Assembly: GCA_004144935.1 (NCBI GenBank)
Contig: SDZP01000066.1
Coordinates: 1 to 12,387 of the forward strand
Source: Caulobacteraceae bacterium
GTDB taxonomy: Bacteria; Pseudomonadota; Alphaproteobacteria; Caulobacterales; Caulobacteraceae
Length of the DNA stretch: 12,387 bases
Direction: 5' to 3'
This document shows positions 1-6,179 of the stretch, piece after piece. How positions within the stretch are numbered: position 1 is the first letter of the stretch; each line of letters opens with the position of its first letter. The notes under the pieces were generated by a model. The model had not been told where the DNA came from, searched no databases, and worked only from the letters and a program-made list of their open reading frames with translations. A program made the position numbers and the translations under genes.

Positions 1-345
1 ACCGGCGCCCAGGCCGCCGAATGGTCGGTCTCCGTCCAGAGCCGGAGCCTGACCACCATGATGGGCTCGCCGCCGCCGCCCGGGGCCGATCCGGTCGCCG
101 ACGCGCCGACCGAGACCTGGCTCTACGTGCAGCAGGGGACGCTGTTCATCACCATCGCCTCGCCCAAGGCCATGACCGGCTGGCTGACCTATGAGATCGG
201 CCAGTTCGACCGCTGGCGGATCGTCGACGAGGACGATTTCACCGGCGCCGAGCTGGACGTGATTCAAGAGGGCCGCGACCGCACGGTGACGCTGGATTTC
301 AGCCGGGTGCAGGACAAGCGGACGCTGAAGATCAAGATCCGCTAG
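1..345 (+). CDS. C-terminal part of an unidentified protein (5' end outside the window)
   Basis: The frame is open from the first base, so this is the last 114 residues of a longer protein. The first in-frame ATG in the window (position 58) is probably internal, because the codons before it read as ordinary protein (TGAQAAEWSVSVQSRS). A proline- and glycine-rich linker (GSPPPPGADP) comes first. After it is a segment of short alternating hydrophobic stretches (WLYVQQGTLFITIAS, GWLTYEIGQF, RTVTLDF) that suggests a beta-rich domain ending in a basic tail, KIKIR. I see no catalytic motif and do not recognise the family. It ends 111 nt before gatC in the same direction. A promoter-like element and a small hairpin lie in that gap, so it need not share a transcript with gatC. 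Confidence 0.6.
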   Translation, partial: TGAQAAEWSVSVQSRSLTTMMGSPPPPGADPVADAPTETWLYVQQGTLFITIASPKAMTGWLTYEIGQFDRWRIVDEDDFTGAELDVIQEGRDRTVTLDFSRVQDKRTLKIKIR

Positions 346-375
346 ATCGAAACGGTCACAATTCACGGTCAACGG

Positions 376-389
376 CGGGCGGACGCCCG
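376..389 (+). terminator. Small GC hairpin after the first gene, weak terminator candidate
   Basis: CGGGC (376-380) and GCCCG (385-389) form a perfect 5-bp stem with loop GGAC. The following bases, GTTATCCTT, are only mildly T-rich. It sits between the upstream stop codon and the putative gatC promoter, which is the right place for a terminator. The stem is short for one. Confidence 0.25.
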
Positions 390-396
390 GTTATCC

Positions 397-426
397 TTGT
401 CAAAGCGCCCCTGCGGCGGCTAACCA
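397..426 (+). promoter_or_regulatory. Candidate housekeeping promoter of gatCA
   Basis: TTGTCAA (397-403) resembles the Caulobacter -35 TTGACGS. GCTAACCA (419-426) has the GCTA core of the -10 element GCTANAWC, 15 bases further on. Transcription would then start about 25 nt before the gatC ATG, leaving room for the Shine-Dalgarno GGAG at 445-448. Assignment is by pattern only; three of the eight -10 positions do not fit. Confidence 0.35.
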
Positions 427-456
427 CCGCCTCTCGTTTCGACTGGAGTTTGGCCA

Positions 457-744
457 ATGGCCGTTGACGCCGCCACGGTGCGCAAGGTCGCCCGTCTCGC
501 CCGCATTGCCGTGCCGCAAGAGGCCCTGGAGCCGCTTGCCAGGGAGATCGACGGCATCATGCAGTGGATCGAGCAACTGGCCGAGGTGGATACCGACGGG
601 GTCGAGCCGATGACCTCCGCCGTGGCCGCCGTGCTGCCGCTGCGCGACGACGTGGTCACCGACGGGGCGATGGTCGACAAGGTGGTGCTGAACGCGCCCA
701 AATCGATTTCCGGCTTCTTTGTCGTGCCGAAGGTGGTGGAATAG
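457..744 (+). CDS. gatC: Aspartyl/glutamyl-tRNA amidotransferase subunit C
   Basis: GatC is the small subunit of the heterotrimeric GatCAB amidotransferase. It wraps around the GatA-GatB interface and stabilises the complex in the cytoplasm. The 95 residues are the usual family length. The protein shows the expected N-terminal helix pattern (VRKVARLARIAVP, residues 8-20). It then has the ID-x-IM-x-WIEQL-x-EVDTDGVEPM segment and the C-terminal PKSISGFFVVPKVVE, typical of the extended tail that contacts GatA. The start is supported by GGAG eight bases before the ATG. The TAG stop is followed directly by the gatA ATG, which indicates a shared transcript and coupled translation. Confidence 0.96.
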   Translation: MAVDAATVRKVARLARIAVPQEALEPLAREIDGIMQWIEQLAEVDTDGVEPMTSAVAAVLPLRDDVVTDGAMVDKVVLNAPKSISGFFVVPKVVE

Positions 745-2217
745 ATGTCCGAGCTTACCTCCCTCACCCTCAAGGGCGCGCTGGACGGGCTGAAGGCCAA
801 ATCCTTCTCCGCGGTCGAGCTGACCACGGCCCATGTCGCCGCCGTCGAGGCTGCCCGGGCGCTGAACGCTTTCGTGCTGGAGACGCCGGAGAAGGCGCTC
901 GAGATGGCCGCCCGTTCGGACGCCCGCATCGCCTCTGGCGAGGCCGGGCCGCTGGAAGGCGCGCCGCTGGGTATCAAGGATCTGTTCTGCACCGAGGGCG
1001 TGCGGGCCACGGCCTGTTCGAAGATCCTCGGCGACTTCAAGCCGCCCTATGAAAGCACCGTCACCGCCAACCTGTTCGGCGACGGCGCGGTCATGCTGGG
1101 CAAGCTGAACATGGACGAGTTCGCCATGGGCTCTTCCAACGAGACCAGCGCCTTCGGGCCGGTGGTCAACCCCTGGAAGGTGGCGGGCGGCAACCAGTCG
1201 CTGACCCCGGGTGGCTCGTCGGGAGGCTCGGCCGCGGCGGTGGCGGCGGACCTGTGCCTGGGCGCCACGGCGACCGACACCGGCGGCTCGATCCGCCAGC
1301 CGGCGGCCTTCACCGGCACGGTCGGGATCAAGCCGACCTACGGCCGCTGCTCGCGCTGGGGCGTGGTGGCCTTTGCCAGCTCGCTCGACCAGGCCGGGCC
1401 GATCGCCAAGACGGTCGAGGATGCGGCCATCCTGCTGACCAGCATGGCCGGGCACGATCCCAAGGACAGCACCAGCCTGCCGGTCGACACCCCCGATTTC
1501 GCCAGTTTCGTCGGCAAGTCGGTGAAGGGCCTGCGGGTGGGGGTGCCGAAGGAATACCGGGTCGACGGCATGCCGGCCGAGATCGAGAAGCTGTGGGAAG
1601 ACGGCGTCGCCTGGCTGCGCGAGGCCGGCTGCGAGATCGTCGAGGTGTCGCTGCCGCACACCAAGTACGCCTTGCCGGCCTACTACATCGTCGCCCCGGC
1701 CGAGGCCTCCTCAAACCTCGCCCGCTATGACGGCATGCGCTACGGATTCCGGGCCGAGGGCAATAACCTCACCGAGATTTACGAGAACACCCGGGCGCAG
1801 GGCTTCGGCGCGGAAGTGAAACGCCGCATCCTGATCGGCACCTATGTGCTGAGCGCCGGCTATTACGACGCCTACTATCTGAAGGCCCTGAAGGTGCGCC
1901 GCCGCATCGCCGAGGACTTCGACAGGGCCTGGGAACAGTGCGACGTGCTGCTGACCCCGACCGCGCCGTCGGCCGCCTTCGCGCTCGGCGAGCGCAACGC
2001 CGATCCGATCGCCATGTACCTGAACGACGTCTTCACGGTGACGACCAACCTGGCCGGCCTGCCGTCGATCAGCGTGCCGGCCGGGGTGGACGCCCAGGGT
2101 CTGCCGCTGGGGCTGCAGCTGATCGGGCGGGCGCTGGACGAGGGGACGGTGTTCTCTGTCGCGGGCGCGATTGAAAAGGCCGCCGGGTTCAAGGCGCGGG
2201 CGGAACGGTGGTGGTGA
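745..2217 (+). CDS. gatA: Aspartyl/glutamyl-tRNA amidotransferase subunit A (glutaminase)
   Basis: GatA hydrolyses glutamine and channels the ammonia to GatB for amidation of Glu-tRNA(Gln) and/or Asp-tRNA(Asn). The 490 residues match the usual length of an amidase-signature protein. The Ser-cisSer-Lys triad can be placed: K78 in GIKDLF, cis-Ser S158 in the glycine-serine loop TPGGSSGGSAAAVAA, and nucleophile S182 in DTGGSIRQPAAFTG. The 24-residue spacing between the two serines is the one seen in this family. Residues 193-210 (VGIKPTYGRCSRWGVVAF) are also classic GatA. The start abuts the gatC stop, with AAGGTGG inside the end of gatC as a possible ribosome site. The organism makes at least one amide aminoacyl-tRNA indirectly. 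Whether this is Gln, Asn or both cannot be told here. Confidence 0.98.
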   Translation: MSELTSLTLKGALDGLKAKSFSAVELTTAHVAAVEAARALNAFVLETPEKALEMAARSDARIASGEAGPLEGAPLGIKDLFCTEGVRATACSKILGDFKPPYESTVTANLFGDGAVMLGKLNMDEFAMGSSNETSAFGPVVNPWKVAGGNQSLTPGGSSGGSAAAVAADLCLGATATDTGGSIRQPAAFTGTVGIKPTYGRCSRWGVVAFASSLDQAGPIAKTVEDAAILLTSMAGHDPKDSTSLPVDTPDFASFVGKSVKGLRVGVPKEYRVDGMPAEIEKLWEDGVAWLREAGCEIVEVSLPHTKYALPAYYIVAPAEASSNLARYDGMRYGFRAEGNNLTEIYENTRAQGFGAEVKRRILIGTYVLSAGYYDAYYLKALKVRRRIAEDFDRAWEQCDVLLTPTAPSAAFALGERNADPIAMYLNDVFTVTTNLAGLPSISVPAGVDAQGLPLGLQLIGRALDEGTVFSVAGAIEKAAGFKARAERWW

Positions 2218-2697
2218 TTCTCGGGCCAGCAGGGCGGCGCGAACCTGCTCGGGGGGAACGTCCAGGCCGACAAGATTGACCATTATGCCCCGGCCGAAGG
2301 ACTGGTTCGCCGCCAGGTACATTCGTTTTGGGCCGGATCGGGTGAAGCGATCCACAGGGTCGCCAACATCGAGGTAGAGGAAGCGGTGTCGACTAAGGCT
2401 GACCTGCATGACGGTTTCGGTCACGTCGCGGATCTCGGACCATGGGATGGTCTCGTCGGCGATGCGGCGGTCGAACACGCCCTGGGCGTCGATGCGCAGG
2501 ACGAGCTTCCGGTCGAAGATGCGCCAGAGTCCGATCAGTCCGAACAGGCCGAACACGGTGACGGCCAGTACGCCCGCGATCTGGCCCCTGATCCCAAACG
2601 CCTCGGGACGGGAAAGCATGAAGGCGCCAGCCGCCACGAACGCCGCCGAGCCCAGCGTCAGGAGGATCATTTTCGATGGGCTGTGGCGCGCTTCCAA
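1711..2697 (-). CDS. Small membrane protein, STM3941-like, with an open antisense extension into gatA
   Basis: Residues 1-160 (bases 2697-2218) look like a genuine protein of the STM3941-like family, whose function is unknown. Two transmembrane helices (about 10-28 and 39-58) are followed by a basic turn and a cytoplasmic segment resembling a PH-type fold. That segment contains FDRKLVLRIDAQGVFD (61-76), then IPWSEIRDV and YLDVGDPVDRF, and ends with GLDVPPEQVRAALLARE. The TTG start at 2697 is chosen because GGGGGA lies six bases upstream; an ATG at codon 10 is the alternative. Family members should end near residue 160-175, but no stop occurs here. The frame runs antisense to gatA, in register with its codons, to a TGA at 1711. 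Residues 161-328 are therefore probably not a selected domain. The real end may involve a lost stop or a frameshift; in a shifted frame a TGA lies at 2191-2189. Family assignment is from memory of the pattern. Confidence 0.6.
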   Translation of the reverse strand: MEARHSPSKMILLTLGSAAFVAAGAFMLSRPEAFGIRGQIAGVLAVTVFGLFGLIGLWRIFDRKLVLRIDAQGVFDRRIADETIPWSEIRDVTETVMQVSLSRHRFLYLDVGDPVDRFTRSGPKRMYLAANQSFGRGIMVNLVGLDVPPEQVRAALLARESPPPFRPRLEPGGLFNRARDREHRPLVQRPPDQLQPQRQTLGVHPGRHADRRQAGQVGRHREDVVQVHGDRIGVALAEREGGRRRGRGQQHVALFPGPVEVLGDAAAHLQGLQIVGVVIAGAQHIGADQDAAFHFRAEALRPGVLVNLGEVIALGPESVAHAVIAGEV

Positions 2698-2759
2698 CTC
2701 AGGTCCCCCAACCTTGCAACTTCGGCCGATCCGAACTCCCGTCGGCCGTCAACCCAGTG

Positions 2760-2771
2760 TAGATAACCGCC
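2760..2771 (+). promoter_or_regulatory. Candidate -10 element for a leaderless gatB transcript
   Basis: TAGATA (2760-2765) followed by six bases (ACCGCC) leads straight to the gatB ATG, so a start seven bases after the hexamer would fall on the A of the start codon. No Shine-Dalgarno sequence is visible upstream. No good -35 is present: CTCCCG at 2736-2741 is the best, with three of six matches. On the opposite strand TTGACGG (2752-2746) is a good -35 for the divergent membrane protein gene, but its -10 is unclear. Confidence 0.3.
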
Positions 2772-4265
2772 ATGTCCACGAACGCCAATGTCATCAAGGG
2801 TCGCACGGGCGACTGGGAAATCGTCATGGGGCTGGAGATCCACGCCCAGGTGGCGTCGAACTCCAAGCTGTTCAGCGGCGCGGCCGTCGGCTTCGGGGCG
2901 GGGCCGAATGAGCAGGTCAGCCTGGTCGACGCGGCCTTTCCGGGCATGCTGCCGGTGCTGAACCGCTACTGCGTCGAGCAGGCGGTGCGGACGGGTCTGG
3001 GTCTGAAAGCGCAAATCAACCTGAAGAGCCGGTTCGACCGCAAGAACTACTTCTATCCCGACCTGCCGCAGGGCTATCAGATCAGCCAGTTCGAATTCCC
3101 CATCGTCGGGGAAGGCGAGGTGCTGGTCGAGCGCGACGACGGCAGCAGCTTCACCGTCGGCATCGAGCGGCTTCACCTGGAGCAGGACGCCGGCAAGTCG
3201 ATCCATGACCTGGACCCCGACGCCACCTATGTCGACCTGAACCGCTCGGGCACCGCGCTGATGGAGATCGTCTCGCGGCCGCACATCCGCACGGCGGCGG
3301 AGGCGGCGGCCTATGTGAAGAAGGTGCGGGCGATCCTGGTGACGCTCGGCACCTGCGACGGCGACATGGAGAAGGGCAACCTGCGCGCCGACGTCAACGT
3401 CTCGGTCTGCCGGGTCGGGGGATACGACAAGTTCCGCGAGAGCGGCGACTTCAGCCACCTGGGCACGCGCTGCGAGATCAAGAACGTCAACTCCTACCGC
3501 TTCATCCAGCAGGCCATTGAGCATGAGGCCCGGCGCCAGATCGAGATCCTCGAGGACGGCGGCAAGATCGACCAGGAGACCCGGCTGTTCGACCCGGTGA
3601 AGGTCGAGACCCGCTCCATGCGGTCGAAGGAAGAGGCGATGGACTATCGCTACTTCCCCGACCCCGACCTGCTGCCGCTGGTCATCGACGCGGCCTGGGT
3701 CAAGGAGATCGAGGCCAGCCTGCCGGAGCTGCCCGACGCCAAGAAGGCGCGGCTGCAGAGCCAGTACGGCCTGAGCGCCTATGACGCCGGGGTGCTGACC
3801 GGGGACGCGGCCCTGGCCGCCTTCTTCGAGACCGCCGCGGTGGGGCGCAACGCCAAGCTGGTGGCCAACTGGACCAACAACGAGCTGTCGGCCCAGCTGG
3901 CCCTGGCCGGTCTGTCGTTCGACGCCTCGCCGATCCCGCCCAAGGACATCGCCGAGCTGGTCGAGCTGATCGAGAAGGAGACCATCTCCTCGAAGATCGC
4001 CAAGCAGGTGTTCGAGCACATGTGGGCCGGCGAGGGGTCCCCCGCCGCCATCGTCGAGACGCGCGGCCTGGTGCAGGTGACCGACACCGGCGCGATCGAG
4101 GCGGTCGTGGATCGGCTGATCGAGGCCAACCCGGGCCAGGCGGCGGCGGTGAAGGACAAGCCGCAGGCGATCGGCTGGTTCGTGGGTCAGGTGATGAAGG
4201 AGATGGCCGGCAAGGCCAATCCGGCGGCGGTGAACGCGATTTTGAAGGCGAAGCTGGGGATCTAG
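2772..4265 (+). CDS. gatB: Aspartyl/glutamyl-tRNA amidotransferase subunit B
   Basis: GatB binds the misacylated tRNA, activates its side-chain carboxylate with ATP and transfers the ammonia supplied by GatA. The 497 residues agree with the family. Visible signatures are MGLEIHAQV (19-27), RKNYFYPDLPQGYQISQ (90-106), HLEQDAGK (135-142), VDLNRSGTALMEIVSRP (154-170), EIKNVNSYRFIQQAIEHE (235-252) and YRYFPDPDLLPL (292-303). The last ~145 residues form the helical tail (GatB/YqeY domain) that contacts the tRNA, ending VNAILKAKLGI. It is separated from gatA by an opposite-strand gene, so it needs its own promoter even though its product works with GatCA. The ATG is preceded by no Shine-Dalgarno sequence, which fits leaderless initiation. 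Confidence 0.98.
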   Translation: MSTNANVIKGRTGDWEIVMGLEIHAQVASNSKLFSGAAVGFGAGPNEQVSLVDAAFPGMLPVLNRYCVEQAVRTGLGLKAQINLKSRFDRKNYFYPDLPQGYQISQFEFPIVGEGEVLVERDDGSSFTVGIERLHLEQDAGKSIHDLDPDATYVDLNRSGTALMEIVSRPHIRTAAEAAAYVKKVRAILVTLGTCDGDMEKGNLRADVNVSVCRVGGYDKFRESGDFSHLGTRCEIKNVNSYRFIQQAIEHEARRQIEILEDGGKIDQETRLFDPVKVETRSMRSKEEAMDYRYFPDPDLLPLVIDAAWVKEIEASLPELPDAKKARLQSQYGLSAYDAGVLTGDAALAAFFETAAVGRNAKLVANWTNNELSAQLALAGLSFDASPIPPKDIAELVELIEKETISSKIAKQVFEHMWAGEGSPAAIVETRGLVQVTDTGAIEAVVDRLIEANPGQAAAVKDKPQAIGWFVGQVMKEMAGKANPAAVNAILKAKLGI

Positions 4266-4279
4266 CGGGGCTCACGGAC

Positions 4280-4304
4280 CCTTCTCCCGCTTGTCGGGGG
4301 AAGG
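4280..4304. repeat. Ten-bp hairpin between convergent genes (REP-like or terminator)
   Basis: CCTTCTCCCG (4280-4289) pairs with CGGGGGAAGG (4295-4304) over ten base pairs, one of them G-T, with loop CTTGT. It stands between the gatB stop and the stop of the minus-strand DUF4169 gene. Neither side carries a T-run, so it is a weak intrinsic terminator. The form 'CCTTCTCCC-loop-GGGGGAAGG' resembles short dispersed intergenic palindromes of many GC-rich genomes. Only one copy is in this window. Confidence 0.5.
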
Positions 4305-4305
4305 A

Positions 4306-4488
4306 TCAGTCTTCCGGCGTCAGCTTCGCGCCATCCAGCGCCGCGTCCGCCCTCGCCTTGCGGGCGGCCTCCAGCGATCGATCCGCCCCGGTGCGGCCGA
4401 ATTTTGCGCGGTTCTCCACGGCCGACTGCTTGCCGGTCGCCCGGGCCCGGGCCTTGCGGGCCTTGTTGAGGTTGATCACGTCCGCCAT
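4306..4488 (-). CDS. DUF4169 family small protein
   Basis: A 60-residue basic, alanine- and arginine-rich protein that starts MADVINLNKARKARARA and ends DAALDGAKLTPED. This pattern matches DUF4169: an N-terminal MADVxNLxxARK, a central ENRAKFGRTGADR and a final LDGxxL. The function is unknown and no enzyme motif is present; the composition suggests a mostly helical, possibly nucleic-acid- or ribosome-associated protein, which is only a guess. The family is, to my knowledge, mainly alphaproteobacterial. The ATG has no Shine-Dalgarno sequence but follows a -10-like TAGATT by six bases, so leaderless translation is plausible. It is divergent from the DUF2171 gene and convergent with gatB. Confidence 0.85.
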   Translation of the reverse strand: MADVINLNKARKARARATGKQSAVENRAKFGRTGADRSLEAARKARADAALDGAKLTPED

Positions 4489-4524
4489 GGCGAAAATCTA
4501 GCCTGAAACTCTAAGCGCCGACAG
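4489..4524 (-). promoter_or_regulatory. Promoter of the DUF4169 gene, likely leaderless
   Basis: On the minus strand GCTAGATT (4502-4495) matches GCTANAWC in all but the last base. CTGTCG (4524-4519) matches four of six bases of TTGACG with an 18-bp spacer to TAGATT. Six bases (TTCGCC) separate the hexamer from the ATG at 4488, so the predicted start is the first base of the start codon. Confidence 0.5.
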
Positions 4525-4563
4525 TCGTTCTTGTGGTCCCACACCCATTCAGGAGTAAGCCCC

Positions 4564-4800
4564 ATGACCGACGCCTCCACCATCCGCGAACATATGGAAG
4601 TCATCGGCTCGGACGACAAACACGTCGGCCGCGTCGACCATGTGGTCGGCACCGACATCGAACTGGCGAAACTCGACATCGCCGGCGGCTTCAAGCACCA
4701 CATGATCCCGCTCAGCTGGGTCGACTATGTCGAGGACGACAAGGTCAAGCTCAGCCTGACCGCCGACGCCGCCAAGGCTGCCTGGCGCGAAAAGCACTAG
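4564..4800 (+). CDS. DUF2171 domain protein (PRC-barrel-like)
   Basis: A 78-residue acidic protein, MTDASTIREHMEVIGSDDKH. The family pattern is clear: IxEHMEVIGSDxxHVGxVDHVxGxxIxLxK at residues 7-37, then GGFKHHMIPLSWVDYVEDDKVKLS. DUF2171 proteins are small beta-barrels of unknown function related to PRC barrels, often stress-induced or paired with other small proteins. The ATG at 4564 is preferred over an upstream in-frame GTG (4531), because AGGAG lies eight bases before it (4551-4555) and the family begins here. The strong terminator 23 bases after its stop implies a transcript of its own. Confidence 0.9.
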   Translation: MTDASTIREHMEVIGSDDKHVGRVDHVVGTDIELAKLDIAGGFKHHMIPLSWVDYVEDDKVKLSLTADAAKAAWREKH

Positions 4801-4822
4801 GGTCTCAGGCCCGGATGCAAAG

Positions 4823-4854
4823 AGGGCCCGCGGTTTGCGCCGCGGGCCCTTTTT
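4823..4854. terminator. Strong rho-independent terminator, probably bidirectional
   Basis: AGGGCCCGCGG (4823-4833) and CCGCGGGCCCT (4840-4850) form a perfect 11-bp stem with loop TTTGCG. TTTTT (4850-4854) follows on the + strand, so it ends the DUF2171 transcript. On the minus strand it lies ten bases past the aspC stop and is followed by TCTTTGC, a weaker T-tract, so it may also end aspC. Confidence 0.9.
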
Positions 4855-4859
4855 CCTGC

Positions 4860-6062
4860 CTAGCGCACAGCGCCGCAGAACCGCTGGATGCGGCCGCAGG
4901 CATCCTCCAGCACTGCGTTGGAGGTCGCGTAGCTGATCCGGAAGTGGGGCGAGAGACCGAAGGCCGCGCCGTGCACCACGGCGACCCCCTCCGCCTCCAG
5001 AAGCTCGCTGGCGAAAGCCTCGTCGTCGGTGATCACCTTGCCGGTGGGGGCGGTCTTGCCGATCAGCTCGGCGACCGAGGGGTAGACATAGAAGGCGCCT
5101 TCCGGGGTCGGGCAGTGCATGCCGCTGGCCTGGTTGAGCATCGAGACCACCAGGTCGCGGCGTTCCTGGAACAGTCTGGCGTTCGGCTTGATGAAGTCCT
5201 GCGGGCCGTTCAGCGCCTCCACCGCCGCCCACTGCGAGATCGAGCAGGGATTGGAGGTCGACTGGCTCATCACCTTGCTCATCAGCTTGATGAGCGGCTC
5301 GGGGCCGGCGGCGTAGCCGATGCGCCAGCCGGTCATGCTGTAGGCCTTGGAGACGCCGTTCATGGTCAGGGTGCGGTCGTAGAGTTCCGGCACGACCTGG
5401 GCGATGGTGGTGAACTCGAAGTCGTCGAACACCAGGTGCTCGTACATGTCGTCGGTCAGGATCCAGACCTGGGGATGGCGTAGCAGCACCTCGCCGATGG
5501 CCTTGAGTTCGTCGCGCGTGTAGGCGGCGCCCGACGGGTTGGACGGGCTGTTCAGGAGCAGCCAGCGGGTGCGCGGCGTGATGGCGGCCTCGAGGGCGGC
5601 GGGCTCGACCTTGAAGTTGGTGGCGGCGCTGGTCGGCACGAAGCGCGGCTCGCCGCCGGCCAGGTAGACCATGTCGGGATAGCTGACCCAGTAGGGGGTG
5701 GGGATCAGCACTTCGTCGCCGGGGTTCAGGGTGGCGACGAAGGCGTTGTAGATGACCGGCTTGCCGCCCGGCGAGACGTTGACCTGGGCCGGCTTGTAGC
5801 TGAGGCCGTTTTCCCGCGCGAACTTGGCGCAGATGGCTTCCTTCAGCTCGGGGATGCCGTCGACGTCGGTGTATTTGGTCTTGCCGGCGTTGATCGCCGC
5901 GATGGCGGCCTGCTTGATGTTGTCGGGGGTGTCGAAGTCCGGCTCGCCGGCGCCCAGGCTGATGACGTTGCGGCCCTCGCGCTGCAGAAGGCGGGCCTTG
6001 GCCGTCACCGCGATGGTGGCGGACGGCTTCACGCGGGCCAGCGCGGCGGATTCAAGCGACAT
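4860..6062 (-). CDS. aspC: PLP-dependent aspartate (possibly aspartate/prephenate) aminotransferase, class I subgroup 1-beta
   Basis: A cytosolic fold-type I aminotransferase that exchanges amino groups between aspartate and 2-oxoglutarate. The 400 residues are the family's usual length. Visible sites are N175 in NSPSNPSG, D204 and Y207 in ILTDDMYEHL (cofactor ring), K239 in NGVSKAYSMTGWRIGY (Schiff base with PLP) and R375 in FRISYA (binds the alpha-carboxylate). The N terminus (RVKPSATIAVTAKA) and GGKP (99-102), equivalent to the GGKQ of the Thermus enzyme, place it in subgroup 1-beta. Some members of that subgroup also transaminate prephenate to arogenate; this cannot be settled from sequence alone. 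The ATG has AGGGGAG nine bases upstream. It lies 117 nt downstream of the flavin reductase on the same strand, with its own promoter candidate in between. Confidence 0.93.
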   Translation of the reverse strand: MSLESAALARVKPSATIAVTAKARLLQREGRNVISLGAGEPDFDTPDNIKQAAIAAINAGKTKYTDVDGIPELKEAICAKFARENGLSYKPAQVNVSPGGKPVIYNAFVATLNPGDEVLIPTPYWVSYPDMVYLAGGEPRFVPTSAATNFKVEPAALEAAITPRTRWLLLNSPSNPSGAAYTRDELKAIGEVLLRHPQVWILTDDMYEHLVFDDFEFTTIAQVVPELYDRTLTMNGVSKAYSMTGWRIGYAAGPEPLIKLMSKVMSQSTSNPCSISQWAAVEALNGPQDFIKPNARLFQERRDLVVSMLNQASGMHCPTPEGAFYVYPSVAELIGKTAPTGKVITDDEAFASELLEAEGVAVVHGAAFGLSPHFRISYATSNAVLEDACGRIQRFCGAVR

Positions 6063-6106
6063 CGGTGACGACTCCCCTGGAGTGTTCGTTTTTCAGGATT
6101 GCGTGC

Positions 6107-6135
6107 GTCTTACGCGCGGGGTTGCTGCGCCGCAA
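6107..6135 (-). promoter_or_regulatory. Candidate aspC promoter overlapped by an imperfect palindrome
   Basis: On the minus strand TTGCGG (6135-6130) and TAAGAC (6112-6107) are 17 bases apart, placing a start near 6100, about 38 nt before the aspC ATG. The -35 lies within TTGC-TGCGCC-GCAA (6122-6135, + strand), an imperfect palindrome that could bind a dimeric regulator. Pattern only. Confidence 0.35.
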
Positions 6136-6179
6136 CACGTGGGCGGTGCAGTTTTCGTGGAGGTGATGTCAGGCGTCCG

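Noticed and set aside
400..1659. 419-codon minus-strand frame across gatC and gatA
   Set aside because: Arg-, Gly- and His-rich composition with no recognisable motif; it lies opposite two certain genes in a GC-rich genome where such antisense frames arise by chance.
2386..2766. 126-codon + strand frame between gatA and gatB
   Set aside because: It is antisense to the STM3941-like gene, whose two transmembrane helices, conserved-looking core and ribosome site make the minus strand the better call.
2667..4019. 450-codon minus-strand frame opposite gatB
   Set aside because: It mirrors gatB codons in antisense, has no family signal and no ribosome site; gatB is certain.
4531..4563. Upstream GTG start for the DUF2171 gene
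   Set aside because: AGGAG sits eight bases before the ATG at 4564, and the family homology begins there.
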